DNA of 64,000 bases from Notospermus geniculatus. Taxonomy: Eukaryota; Nemertea; Pilidiophora; Heteronemertea; Lineidae. The notes below the pieces were generated by a model that saw only the letters and a program-made list of their open reading frames with translations, was not told where the DNA came from and searched no databases. Positions 13,017-24,641 of this stretch are shown in pieces; the stretch's first letter is position 1; each line of letters opens with the position of its first letter. The DNA lies in contig NMRB01000654.1 in assembly GCA_002633025.1 (NCBI GenBank), positions 64,248 through 128,247 of the forward strand, given 5' to 3'. Both the position numbers and the translations under genes were made by a program.

Positions 13017-13618
13017 ATGGAGTCCAAGTGATTACATCAGCAAAGGAGATGGGATCAAGCGAACACCGAAAGCACATGGTCAGAGGACGAACATCTCCTG
13101 GGCATTAACCATGTGTTCAGCGACGTCGTGATATTTCAGATATTTGGAACCCATTGCAATATGGATGGAACCGACATCCTGCATAAGGGATCATCTCAAA
13201 ATTGCTTGATGCCCGGAGAGATGAATTTTTTTCATCTTTCTCTGGACCCCCTCCCCTCTAAATGACGAAAAAAGTCATATGTCTGGCATCAACACAATTT
13301 TAATTTCAGAATTACTTGGTGTTTCTATGGAGGACCAGTAGGGTATACATGATAATCTTCCTATATCGGAAGTTCTCTGGTTTCTTTCTATAATTCATAC
13401 GTGATGCCAAAAGTTCTAAAAAAGATGAAATTTTGGTCAGGAAAGTGCTGGCCCCCTCCCCCCAGATGAAAAAAATCGTCTCTCTGGGCGTCAAGCAATT
13501 TTGAGATGATCTCTAACCAAGGCCACAATTGTATGATAGATACGAAAAAATAGCGAGGTAGGGTTGGACGAATGTTAGAGTTCAAGAAGCTATGTCTTTC
13601 ACCTTAGAAACCTGTTTT

Positions 13619-13675
13619 TATTTCAGGCCCTTTTTTGTTATTTCAGGCCCTTTTTTGTTATTTCAGGCCCTTTTT
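13619..13675. repeat. Three tandem 20-base units
   Basis: The word TATTTCAGGCCCTTTTTTGT is repeated three times head to tail; the last copy is slightly shortened. TTTCAGG in each unit resembles a splice acceptor, but no exon follows. Confidence 0.9.
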
Positions 13676-14125
13676 CAGCTTAAGTGTGCATTTTGAAAAC
13701 ATCTCCGCTCACAAAATGTCTCTGGATGACAACCTCCCTTCTGAATAACTCGACTGCCAAGGAAGCATTCTTTACTGTGTGTTTGACACTTATAGCCGGG
13801 CATGATTGATACCGCAGCGACGATATTGAGAAGAGGAAGGAAGCTATGCCATCGACAAGTCTGGAACGCAAACATTACTCAAAGATGGATAGCAAAGAAA
13901 AACCCCAAGAGATGAATTTATTAATCTGCGTCATTGCTGTGGGAAAAGCAGTCGCCGGGATCAAGGCAATATCCTTGTACCACGTGGTAGAAATTCGACC
14001 AATCAGAATGCAGTGTAAATTTACGTCATCGTAGCGACACTTTTTTATCCGGCAAAAATAAAATGACACGTTGTGACTGCATTAAGCTAAAAAACTGGAA
14101 GTGGGCAAATAAAGAGATTGAAAGT

Positions 14126-14225
14126 CAACCAATCAGGATACGGTGTAAATTTACGTCATGAAGGGTCACTTCCGCCAACCAATCAGAATACGCTGTAAAT
14201 TTACGTCGTGATGGGTCACTTCCGC
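14126..14225. repeat. Two tandem 50-base units
   Basis: Two adjacent copies, each starting CCAATCAG(G/A)ATACG and continuing TGTAAATTTACGTC and GGGTCACTTCCGCC. A third partial match (CCAATCAGAATGCAGTGT) lies at about 13999-14030, just upstream. CCAATCA is a CCAAT-box-like word, but no gene starts nearby. Confidence 0.85.
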
Positions 14226-14312
14226 CAAGAACAAAAAGTGACACATGATAATGGCGGCTCTAGTGAATGAGATGCAAAATAGAAGATGCTAGAATGGCTT
14301 ACATATAACAAA

Positions 14313-14852
14313 TACAGTAGAATCCGCGTAAGTCGTCACCGTCTGAGTCGGATTTTTTGTAACTCGTCGATAAAACGAAAGTCCCGATTTTCTGTAACGT
14401 TATTGCCATTAAAACAAGAATCCTAAGTCGTCAAATATAAGTCGTCAAATCGCCTAAGTCGTCGTACAATGACGGGTCCTGTGAAACAGAAATTGCAGGT
14501 AATTCCTGTCTCTAAGTCGTCAGACATAATGGTTTCGTTAACGGGCAGGTGGACGTCGCAAGTAAGTTCAGCTCCACCCCCAGCACGGTCCTTTTTCCCA
14601 TAATTTAGGCAGAAAGATTGATGGAGAGGGGTTCCCTGCGATTGTCTTGCTGTTCCATCGCAGACGCAGATGATTCTCTGTGTATCTTATGCCGTCATTT
14701 TGCCGACATACAATCATAAGTCGTCAAAATGACGATTTACACGTAAGTCGTCATTTTGACGACTTACGCCACGTATGCGATAGTCGTCATAACTTTAAGT
14801 CGTCACAAAAAGCTTGGTCCCGAGAGTGACGACTTACACGGATTCTACTGTA
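14313..14852. mobile_element. Pogo/Tc1-like MITE rich in AAGTCGTCA
   Basis: The termini TACAGTAGAATCCGCGTAAG and CTTACACGGATTCTACTGTA are inverted copies. An outer TA on each side fits the TA target duplication of Tc1/mariner/pogo elements. About 540 bases long, so non-autonomous. Inside, AAGTCGTCA and its complement recur many times in both orientations, which would give many alternative hairpins. There is no transposase frame. Confidence 0.8.
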
Positions 14853-15314
14853 TCTTCTTTGTTTGGAACGTGTGATCATCATTCGAAAACAAAATCAGTC
14901 ATACAAAAGTGAATAAGCATTTTATCACACCATTAAATAGTGATTTTGTTGCTTCGACGGAAACGTGACTTTTCCTTCGTTAAAAATTTCATGTTTCATG
15001 TCTTTTCTTTAAGGACTGTAATGAATTAGACGTCTGATAAAAAGTCTTTGTTCCGAGTCCAACTTGCGCCAAGTGTGAATGGCTGCGTCCGCCACCTCAT
15101 CATCGGACCATTAATCACGGGACGACAGGACATAAAATCCAAGGGGTACACATACATGGAGAACATTATAGATTTTATTGGGTGAGAATTGCTGGGCTCT
15201 ACATTTATGTATGTGGCAATATCATCTCGGAGAATGAGTAATGAGATTTAGCGGGGGGGGGGCTGTAATGTGATGTACTTGTTTATGTTTGTAGCATGTC
15301 CCAAAATGAATCCC
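14853..15314. other. Intergenic stretch, nothing recognised
   Basis: A run of nine G occurs near 15254. No gene seen. Confidence 0.4.
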
Positions 15315-15467
15315 GTCGGTGTAACATCTATCAGTGTGTCTGTGTGTGAATGTTGCCCCTCACTGTCCTGCCCTATTGAACAGTCTCTCTAGCTGTATGT
15401 CACTACGTTCCCAATACAAAGAAGAAAAAACTAAAAAAACGGGGAACATTGGTAGATGTTACACCGG
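15315..15467. repeat. Short inverted repeat
   Basis: CCGTCGGTGTAACATCTATC on the left faces GGTAGATGTTACACCGGT on the right, with ATGTTGCCCC and GGGGAACAT further in. It is related to the inner pair of the nested element at 9328-9666. Confidence 0.65.
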
Positions 15468-15498
15468 TCTTAAGCAAGTGACTACCATGCTCCGACTT

Positions 15499-15732
15499 AC
15501 TCTAAACTCCCACTACCTAGTGTCCCATTCCTAAACTCGGAAAAATGACCAAATCCTAGGTTGAAGATATCGCACGCTGTCATTCTCTGCCAGGCTCGGG
15601 AGTGGGACAAGTAAGTGGACAGGACATTACTGTTTCTGACCATATACCCCATCCCATTATCTTCAACTTAGGATTTAGTCATTTTTTTCCGAGTTCAGGA
15701 ATGGGACAGGTAACTGGCCGGGAGTTTAGAGT
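15499..15732. repeat. Inverted repeat element
   Basis: The left arm contains TACTCTAAACTCC, TCCCATTCCTAAACTCGG and CAAATCCTAGGTTGAAGAT. The right arm carries their inverses in reverse order, ending GGGAGTTTAGAGTA. A non-coding DNA element. Confidence 0.75.
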
Positions 15733-16287
15733 ACACACTCTTACATGTGAGACGATATTCCCAAATCAATACTCAGTGATCGAAATTATAAAGTCAAGCA
15801 CAAAACAAAAATGTCCCCTTACATGGGAGCTCACATAAATCACGGATTCCTATGTACAGCTATATGAGGTTAATTTGTATTCATCAGTCGTACGACCACA
15901 AGACTGCTGTTGTGATAATAGCGCTGATTAAGTATTAGCCTTTGATACGAACACGACATAATGTAACATGTGATTGGTGAACAATAGGCTTCAAATGGCA
16001 TCCGGTCGTAAAGGGCACCTATAGTGATCATCACAGGACAGAAGACCACTTTAACCCATTCCTCCACTAAGGCTTCGATTAGGCTTCCGTTACATAAAAG
16101 TATACGGTATACGAAAACGCCCAACGACGAATTCTTCAGTCCTCCTCTGCCAAGGATACAAGAGAATTACAAGAGTTACCTCTATATCATGATATAGAGA
16201 ATGGAGAAGACAACACCCAACTTGGATCTAGGCTTAATGTTTATTGGGTGATGTCAACGTTTTGTTGGACGTCCAGCTTTCTTAATA
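15733..16287. other. Intergenic stretch, nothing recognised
   Basis: A short palindrome CTCTATATCATGATATAGAG lies near 16180-16200. No gene seen. Confidence 0.4.
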
Positions 16288-16786
16288 CCCCCATCACACT
16301 GAGCTACATGTAGTTCTAAGTACGTTCTTGAAAATTTTGCCGAACGGGCTCAAACTGTCTGCGAACGGAGTGGACGTAGTGGCAACTTTTTACAGTCTTT
16401 TTACGAACTTCATGGATGGGAAGGGTGCTCCAGAACATCGAGGCATTATTTTACCAAGGGTTACACGTTCTAGCCCGTTTTACGATTTTTTTATGACGGG
16501 GCAGGACGTTTTGAGAACTACTTCAGTGTGACAGGCCCTTAAGTAAAGTTCTCAAAATGTTCTGCCCCGTCCTAAAATATCGTAAAACGGGCTAGAACGT
16601 GTAACGTTGGCCAAATAATGCCTCGGAAGTTCTGGAGCATCCTTCCCGTCCAAGCCCGTCCATGAAGTTCGTAAAAAGACTGTAAAAAGTTGCCACTGCG
16701 TCCACTCCGTTCGCACACAGTTTGAGCCCGTTCGGCAACATTTTCAAGAACGTACTGAGAACTAGCGCATTGTGATGGGGGCATTT
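16288..16786. repeat. MITE family B, head-to-head inverted dimer
   Basis: Two copies of a roughly 250-base element face each other around 16540. Each contains AATTTTGCCGAACGGGCTCA-like sequence, the word TTTTTACAGTCTTTTTACGA and GTTCTAGCCCGTTTTACGAT. The outer ends are CCCCCATCACACTGAGCTA and its inverse. A single copy lies at 58569-58830 in a Sec16 intron, which defines the monomer. Confidence 0.8.
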
Positions 16787-18439
16787 TAAACATTCGATAT
16801 AGATGTAGCCGAGACTAGAAACTGACCAGGTTCGTGTACATGCAGTTCGTCCTGCCAACGTCGACGTTTGCTTCGACCATACTTTGATTCCTGGTGCCTC
16901 TTTTCAAACAGAATCATCTGGAAAACCGCCCTTCATTCTGATGCCATTTGGTGGTACAGTACAACTGGCCTCAAAAAGTCACCGTTTGACAATTTCATTA
17001 TAATAAATTCACAAACTGGTTCTTTTGTGGTGCGGGCTGATTTATGTGGAAATGATGGGGGAATGTGTGGCCCAACACCTGCCGGGTTGCGGTAACTTCT
17101 GTTCACTAATTAAGGAAATGAAACCAGGGAAGTTCAGGCGACTTTTTGATAGACACCGATCGAGCTCACTACGGATGGACCAAATTTTACCATAGGTTCC
17201 GGTTGAGTTATTGCATATCCTCCTGATATTCCATCATCAATAGCGAACAAACATATTCCCCATCATCCCACCCTCGCTCAGTCCACAAATGGAGAGTAGT
17301 CGAAGGGCGAAATGACCTTAGGCCTTGATATGCCAAAATGTTGAAGCAACTTCTCTGCCAGACACCTTTAGTAAATCAGTCCCATGATGTATCTTGCACC
17401 GGCAACACATCTTGTCCAAACAAGGCCATCGACTGCTAGATGGGCGTTAGGCCAGATAGACTGGTGAGAATCAGATGGGGCAACGACAAATATCAGAATC
17501 GAAATACACGTAGCCTATACAAGTAGTCCACCAAGCAATGGTGACGTTGCACTGCAGACAAATGAAATCGACGAGGGATGGTATTTTGTAATGGGTCGGA
17601 TCGACCAAAATCTTTTGCTTGAATTTCCTTTTTTTACCTCATGGAAAGCGAACGAAGAAGCCTTAATTACCCTGAAATATCGAACAGACTAGGTGAAGTT
17701 CTCCAGGCTGACGTATTCTAGACACCAGTAGGCTAGAAGGAACGCTACTCGTTGTCGCTCATTCCGACTGTTGATGCTAACGGCTAGAGAAACCAGAAGA
17801 TGAAATTAATAAACCCACCTTTTCGGAGAGACGTTGGTCCTCCTTTAAAAATAGTGAATGGAATCGGAAGGAACTATCCGGATGCCATGACCTGTAAATC
17901 GGTCCATTCTCGTTCTGGTCAATCCAATGGGAATAGCACGTATTCTTACTATCATAACTTGACATGATATACGGTGGTTCTTCACCTGAAGAGAGAGGGC
18001 ACCAGTGACATCCATCCGAGAATCGACCCGCAAGATCTTGACACTCTGAACGTGATATGGCCAGCCCAAGCACGAGAAGTGGCGTGGAAAACGACATGAT
18101 TTCACCATTCCCCGTCGGTCTCCCCTTTAACTTCCGACATCCGAAAGTCATTAATGAAACGAAATCACAAACCAGTGTTTTAACGCCGGTAATTTTTCGA
18201 CAAACTACGCCATGATTGCTGGTGATGGCATCGCCAACAAAAGACGCGGAAGAGAGAAGAACAATACGCCCCGGTGTAATTAAGGGTAATCAAGAACGGG
18301 TATCAGCAATGATAGGGTATTTCATATTATTCATATTAATTGTTCACGTTTAACTCTTCTGGTACCAAGTATTACTTGAAGTAAGGCCACAAGCACTTGG
18401 TAAAGTGTCAGGACAGAGTTTGAGCAAGCCCAAAATCCT
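16787..18439. other. Intergenic stretch, one weak open frame
   Basis: No supported gene. A 124-codon minus-strand frame at 17777-18151 has a hydrophobic stretch (MSFSTPLLVLGLAISRSECQ) that could be a signal peptide, followed by Cys and aromatic residues. I find no family, no companion exons and no clear promoter, so it is not called a gene. Confidence 0.4.
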
Positions 18440-18815
18440 CACTGTAAAAATCGTCCGGTCCCATGGGTACAAATACTGATTTCTCCATGGGTTCAAATGA
18501 CCCGACTGGGTAGCTTAAACCAAGAAGTAGGTCAGTTGGACCCGAAAGCTGCTCATGGGTGCTAACACCCCACGGGTAATCGTAGATGGTCCAAAGTGAC
18601 CTATGAAACTGATCATTATGGCTTACTGCAACCTAAGGACCTATTCATTTCATACTCGAACAAAATTCTGGGTACCATGAACCCATTCTCTTGTACCCAT
18701 TTAAAGAAACCCACGCCATGGGTTTCTTGGGTACAAGATGGCAAACGGGTCCAGTCAGGGGACAAGGAATGAACCCATTCCCATGGGTTTCTCGAGCTTA
18801 TTAGGTTTTACAGTG
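18440..18815. repeat. MITE with CACTGTAAAA termini
   Basis: Starts CACTGTAAAAATCG and ends GGTTTTACAGTG, its inverse. The interior repeats CCCATGGGT and GGTACC-type palindromic words in both orientations. No open frame of interest. Confidence 0.65.
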
Positions 18816-20912
18816 CTTTCAAAACAAGTATTCAAAAAGGATTTCCTCCGTCGTATCTTTTCAAGGGAGGCGAAGAGGCGAGTGAAATGGCAGCGACCAG
18901 AGGTTGCTCAAAATGGGATGAAACCAATGCGCTTTTAACTGCCAACATGCCCGAGGCAGGTATACGGGTCCCTAACGTCGAGATGCCAAAAAACGCTCGA
19001 GTGGGAAAAACACACGAAAGCGACCACCGACATGGCAACAAACCAATTCCTTTGGGTGAGAAATTCTAAAGAATATATAATTAGCATAACAATTTGGGGA
19101 GAAATTTTACTTTTCTTGCGGACGTTTCATGATTTATTGCCGAATAATTGATAAGAATGAATGGATGGACTGAACCTCGTAAAAATTGTTACCAAAGGAA
19201 GAAAAAAAATCACAAAGAAATTTAGGTTGCGGGTTTAAACGGGTTGCTCTATGTCTCCCGCTCAAAAATTGCGTAGGTGTTTAAGTCAAATGATCAGAAA
19301 TGAAGAGCAAAAGGCGAATTTGTCCAACAATGACCAACATGTAAATTTTTTCTCTCGGAAGCAATGGATGAAACATCAGCACAATATTTATGTGAATTGA
19401 AGCATTTTTTATGGTATCCATTCATATTTCTTATTAGTCCTTGAGTACTTTGCATTCGAGTCATTTCCAGTTTCTCCACGGTCTAAAACATGCAAGAACT
19501 GAAGACGTTGATGTGACGACTGACGAAATAATGTCATTTGAATGTGGCCAATAATTTTCTCCTAATTGAATACCGATTCTATAAAAAAAGCATCACTTTG
19601 AAGGAGTACATGATCTTCGCATACCCTGCAGTGACCTTTTTTTATTTTCATTTTATTTTCATTTTCCACGATGCATGATGTGCACTTCGAAAAAAAAGTC
19701 CAGACAATTTGACTCCATTTTTCATTGGGCAACAATGTTTCAAAGAGACCTCCATTTGAACGAACTCAGTCAAATATTTTTTTTTCTTTTCACAAATATG
19801 AATGAATGGGAGATTTGAAGATCTCAAAATGTGTGTTATTTCAATGAAAATCTTGTCCTTATTGAAATCGCTCTTTTTAACATTTCTATTTTAGGTTTTC
19901 AATGGTAGTATATTTAATGATATATCATCATTTGATGTTTGGTGGTTAAAAGATTTACAACTCTGGTGAATTCAATATCAAGTATTGATGTCAGTATAAT
20001 CGGCCATTCCAATTTATTTAGGCAACATTGCCCTATCACAAAGTCATCAAAGCCAGTAGGCCTACGTACCAGTCGAAACTTGCCATCAGTTAGACAGACA
20101 GTAGTTCTGAAGGTTCCATCGCCTGAAAACTGAAGTCAAATAACAATTAAGGAACAATGCTTAGTTCAGCTTTCACTTTGTACAAATGCGTATTAATAGC
20201 CTATATACGTAATGAGGATTTCAGAAAAGCCAATTCTTTCTTTTTGAGACTTTAGTCAGCGTGTTTCCATTGGTATCGCCTTGGCTTCAGCAGAGTGATA
20301 TAGGCCTAGCCATCTTGTACATCGGAATCAGTCAACAAGGATGATAAATATAAAGTCAATTTCCAGAAATTTGCAAATTTTCGACCCCAACCGGGGTCTT
20401 CTTCAGGCTGGAACTTTACAATCTGAAACTCTGAAAATCTGAATCAGTCAACAGATTCCAACTAGAGCACAAAAAACGACCACACAAAATGATAGTAAAA
20501 GTCAAGTCGTCTTCGAATTTCGCAAAATCTGAACATTTTGTTGATTGATTTCGCAAAATCAGTCAACAAAATGTTCTTTCCAATGTTCTGAAAGCCTAAA
20601 GCAAATGGTGATTCCCTTTTGATGGTTGATGGTTCAATAACTTTTGTATCTCACATGGTTGGAATGTATGTAGTTTTCGAAATAAATAGAACATACCTCA
20701 TACCCGTAAACACAGGGTCGTCTGGTCATGAAAGAGACCGAATTAGTATTCAAAACATCACACAGATACTTTTATACAAATGATATATATCTTATGTTTA
20801 GAATTTGCGAACAATGCGTCTTGCGTCGGCTTTTTTTAGGACACACGATGGTCTAGGTCTAGCCAATCAGCCTACTATTTTCGCCCGGTATACATACCAC
20901 TATACATGTATA
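18816..20912. other. Intergenic stretch, nothing recognised beyond repeat scraps
   Basis: AT-rich sequence. Pieces of the inverted repeat seen at 1027-1165 appear at 20366-20412 and 20499-20530. No gene seen. Confidence 0.4.
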
Positions 20913-21159
20913 GGGCCGTTTAGACGACAGGCAAAAATCCACATGCGATCCGATCGAATCCGATTGTGGTTCAAAACTCTTGCGTGTAAACGCTACCCGA
21001 TGCGGTCCAATGTGGATTTAAAATGGTCCCGAATCCACATTGGACCACATCCGACCACATTCAAATCTCGTCTAAACGCAAGTGAGACCCGATGCGGGTC
21101 GATCGGATCGAATCGGATCCAATCTGAATGTGGTTTTTTGGCTTGTCGTCTAAACGGCC
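20913..21159. repeat. MITE with GGGCCGTTTAGACGAC termini
   Basis: The left end GGGCCGTTTAGACGACAGGC and the right end GCTTGTCGTCTAAACGGCCC are inverted copies. The interior is rich in CGATCGGAT and CACAT words, also paired in inverse. A 153-codon plus-strand frame runs through it (20805-21266), but its sequence is just the translation of this repeat. Flanking TATA words on both sides may be a target duplication. Confidence 0.8.
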
Positions 21160-21314
21160 CTTTATATCTACTTATCAAGGTACACACCCATATTAATTTA
21201 TTGGTGTATAGTTCGCGTTCAAATCTTAGCTTTGGTCCACTGCGCGTTGCGTCTAGTATTACGTAATTTTCCGCGCTTTCTCACTATGAAAGCCAGTAGG
21301 TACATGTATGTATA

Positions 21315-21438
21315 ATGGCTAGTATTCATAAAAGTTAGCAAATGCTTTTCTTTAAGATTTGCACAGCGAGGTCTAATGTAAATGTACTACAAAACCTGAA
21401 GTAAAAGCATTTGCTAGCTTTTATGAATATCAGCCATT
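21315..21438. repeat. Foldback hairpin, ATTCATAAA type
   Basis: ATGGCTAGTATTCATAAAAG on the left pairs with CTTTTATGAATATCAGCCAT on the right. Its inner arms TTAGCAAATGCTTTT and AAAAGCATTTGCTAGC also pair. It belongs to the terminal type of 8416-8523. Confidence 0.75.
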
Positions 21439-22204
21439 GTGTTTTAGAAAAATAGAGATGAAGTACAAAGTTATGATTTGCCTTATTGTTGATAAAAAAT
21501 ATCAAAAAATCACGATGATGCCCTATAAAACAATACATCAACTCCCATCATGACACCCCTTGAAGGCAATCTGTACTTACTGCGGCCCTTATGTGAACAC
21601 GTGACACACATATCATCATCCTGATTGGCTGAAAATGATCTCTAGGATACATGTAGGACGTTACATCCAGTGTAGGCCCGGAGCGTGCCGTGTGGAGGAG
21701 ACACGCAAAGGACCTCCTAGGCCATTGTTCTGGCTTCCGAATTACCAATGGCGTTAGCTATATTTTCAGGAACTGCTGTCATTTTGAGTCACAGGGCGTT
21801 AATTTTTTGGACCCAAGCCATTGGATGCAGGATCCAACTTCATACATGTAGCACAATCATGATGACATTTTCAGTTTGAGTCAGAGGGCGTTACAATTAC
21901 ATTTGCGCACTTTACTCACGGAGCCAAATTTCGTTCTTAAGACAAAAGATGACGTGATCCGTCGAAACGGGCATGACGTACTGCTGCAATACTACACCTG
22001 CTCATTTAGTGACATTTCGCTCTTCAAAAAAAGATAATTAGCCCGTCATCTACGTTCCTTTTTGTCATTACGTTCGCACAGGTGAAGATTCGTTTGAAAG
22101 AATTCAATCAGAATGAATCACCCAATCGATCGCACGAGAAATGGATCGAATTATTGATGACTGGAAAATGGCAAGAGGAAGAACGTGACAAAAGCCGTCA
22201 CGTG
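21439..22204. other. Intergenic stretch, nothing recognised
   Basis: No gene or repeat seen. Confidence 0.4.
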
Positions 22205-23067
22205 GTTACACTACATAGAAATCCCCGGGTTTTTTGACACCCGGGTCTAGCCCGGCTCTGAAAAATCCCTCCTGAGGCCCGGTGTAACGTCAACACTACT
22301 CAAATTTTGTGACGGGGACCCAAATTAAGCCCTCCAAAACCCGTCCGAGCACGGAGGGGATTATTAGATCTACACCGCGTTTTTAACAGGTGTGGACAGA
22401 AAAAACCCGGGTTCGACACGGGTTTTTTACTCTCTTAATTCCAAAGAGTGAATATTCGATCTTTAAGAGCGAATTCTCGCTCTTCTTCAGATCGAAGTTA
22501 GGGATTGCTCCTTACGGAGCGAATATCGCTCTTTCAAAAGAGCGAACTGATTCGATCGTTTAAAGTGCGAAAATTCGCTCTTTTGGTGCGTCATTATTGG
22601 CTCTTTTGAGAGCGAAAAATCGCTCGTTTGCGTCATATTTCACTCCTTCCTTTCATTACGGTTCGCTAATGAGTAACCTGAGAAACAAGTTGGTTCGAAA
22701 TTCAAAACGAGGCTTCAACCTTCACAAAACTCACAACGCAAAACCTACATAATTCGACTAACCAGAGGACTTTGAGGAATGCCAAAGAATACCGGTGTGT
22801 ACAGGATGTCCCAATTATACAACGTCGGGAGCATCTTTCTATCCAGAGTGCAGACGGTCGTATCATGGTTCCTCTCAGTGTCTCATTGTGTACCGTAACA
22901 TGGAATTAAGATATAAAATCTACCTACACTGTTAAAAATGTCTGTAATATCTGTAAATTACAGTAAATTTACAGCAGAATTTTCACTGCATGGTTGCTGT
23001 AAAATTCATTTTACTGCAAACTGCTGTTTTTTTACTGGAATTTAGCAGCAAGATTACAGTTTCTCAG

Positions 23068-23322
23068 TTTTAAATACAGCATTTTTGCAGAATTTAAACC
23101 ATTTTGCTGTCAAAATACAGCAAACGGGTGCTGTCAAAATACAGAAAAGTGCTGTGTTACTCTGCTGCCAACATTTGCTGTAAAACGTTTTAAGAGCAAA
23201 ATTTTTACAGCAAATGCTTGCAGCAGAGTAACACAGCACTTTTTCTGTATTTTGACAGCACCCGTTTGCTGTATTTTGACAGCAAAATGGTTTAAATTCT
23301 GCAAAAAATGCTGTATTTAAAA
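23068..23322. repeat. Near-perfect palindrome inside the inserted element
   Basis: TTTTAAATACAGCATTTTTGC on the left pairs with its inverse at the right end. The arms continue through ACAGCAAACGGGTGCTGTCA and GCAGAGTAACACAGC to a centre near 23195. The region just upstream (22925-23060) has many CTGTAAA words of the same style. Confidence 0.85.
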
Positions 23323-23428
23323 TGGTCGATTAAAATTTCGTTGAATGGGCCTTCAGGGTTGCATGCTGGCATTTAGGCAATGCGCAGAATATCGCTAGCG
23401 ATATTTCTAACCTGCGATGAGTGATTTG

Positions 23429-23541
23429 NNNNNNNNNNNNNNNNNNNNNNNNNNNNNNNNNNNNNNNNNNNNNNNNNNNNNNNNNNNNNNNNNNNNNNNN
23501 NNNNNNNNNNNNNNNNNNNNNNNNNNNNNNNNNNNNNNNNN
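23429..23541. other. Assembly gap (113 N)
   Basis: Run of N inside the inserted element. Its neighbours are repeat palindromes, a likely reason for the gap. Confidence 0.99.
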
Positions 23542-24641
23542 AAAATAATTAATCAAAAGCCGAAAGCCAAGTCATTGTGAGGAATGTCACTGATGAAATC
23601 AACACTCTTGAATGACACTGTTCAAGGCTGCGATCTGTTGTTGTTTGTTTCTGGAATTTGGGTCAGCACAATGACTCACGCGAGGTGATTCATCTCGGCC
23701 ATTTTGATATGGCGTGCACCGTCGCAGGGATTAGTTTTTAATCCAATGCCATCCTCCTCCAATATGTTTCATATGACTATGTATGATGTGATATCAAATA
23801 AATAAACTATTGAACTTAACCTGGAACATGAAAATGTAGCCAAATGGCAAACACACATCAATGTTGTGTGGTTTTCGGAGTTTGGAAGGAACGTGGCAAT
23901 AAAACAGGGAACTGTTGCTACTAATCAGTGGAGGCAGTGGTTTCAACACACTGGCATCACTTTATAGGCCTATGTGGCAAAATTCCTAGAAAAAATAATC
24001 TGGAGCTTTCGCCCCTATCATACAAGGCAAAGTGTTAGGCCTACATGTACATGTACCAGTAGTATTTACAAGGCCTACATACTTTGCCGGAGCAGGATGA
24101 ACTCGAAAATCCAATAATATAAGAAAATAGACATTAAAACTGCACAACTGCCATTTTCTACGATTCTAGCAATCCGAAATATTATTACCTACCTTCCATA
24201 ACTTTAAGTACACTTTCATCGAACTCATCCGCAAGGATTTTCTCAGGGGAATCAGCCATGTCTGCCGTCTTCGAAAGACAATTGCGAAATGGTGGTAACT
24301 CATAAGTGTGTCAAAGCATCCAATTAAGGACACGGAAACTTCCATAAGATTCCCGCTAATTCTACCAGATTTCGATCTTTTACTTCGCTCCTTTGCTTTA
24401 AACGAGCGAGATAAGCAGCGTCCAAAAAAACGAGCGATTCTGTTCCGGAAGATTTCGCTCGACAGCTTTCGCTCGTTTGGGTAGCTCCGAAAAACGAGCG
24501 AGAAACGGCAGCGTCCCAACCAAGAGCGATTTCTTTCGCTCTAATGGAGCCAAACTTCGCTCGTTTCGAGCGAAAAAATATTCGCTCCTTATAACGAGCT
24601 GATTTTTCACTCTTTGGAATTAAGAGAGTATGTAGTGTAAC

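Larger units (their letters stand above)
22430..24628. mobile_element. TA-flanked DNA transposon inserted in MITE A
   Basis: The ends CTCTCTTAATTCCAAAGAGT and ACTCTTTGGAATTAAGAGAG are perfect inverted copies. TA is duplicated on both sides (22428-22429 and 24629-24630), as for Tc1/mariner-type insertion. About 200-260 bases inside each end are filled with repeats of GAGCGAA/TTCGCTC in both orientations. No transposase is visible, though a 113-base gap at 23429-23541 hides part of the interior. It also carries a further inverted repeat (23068-23322), and sequence between 23542 and 24360 with no recognised content. Confidence 0.8.
22205..24641. mobile_element. MITE family A, copy split by a later insertion
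   Basis: The left part (22205-22429) matches the intact copy at 122-366 nearly base for base. The right remnant, TATGTAGTGTAACGAGGGCT at 24629 onward, is its missing tail. Everything between is a separate element. Joining the two sides across the insertion, with one TA removed, restores the tail seen in the intact copy. Confidence 0.85.

Noticed and set aside
17777-18151. 124-codon minus-strand frame with a hydrophobic start
   Set aside because: It could encode a signal peptide, but there is no recognisable family, no companion exons with matching phase and no supporting promoter, so it is left as a weak possibility.
20805-21266. 153-codon plus-strand frame
   Set aside because: It is the translation of the inverted-repeat element at 20913-21159, and its Arg/Ser-rich content follows from the repeat words.
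24166-24610. Minus-strand frames of 117 and 70 codons that might be a transposase fragment
   Set aside because: They lie in the GAGCGAA subterminal repeats, and their Arg/Ser/Phe composition is a by-product.
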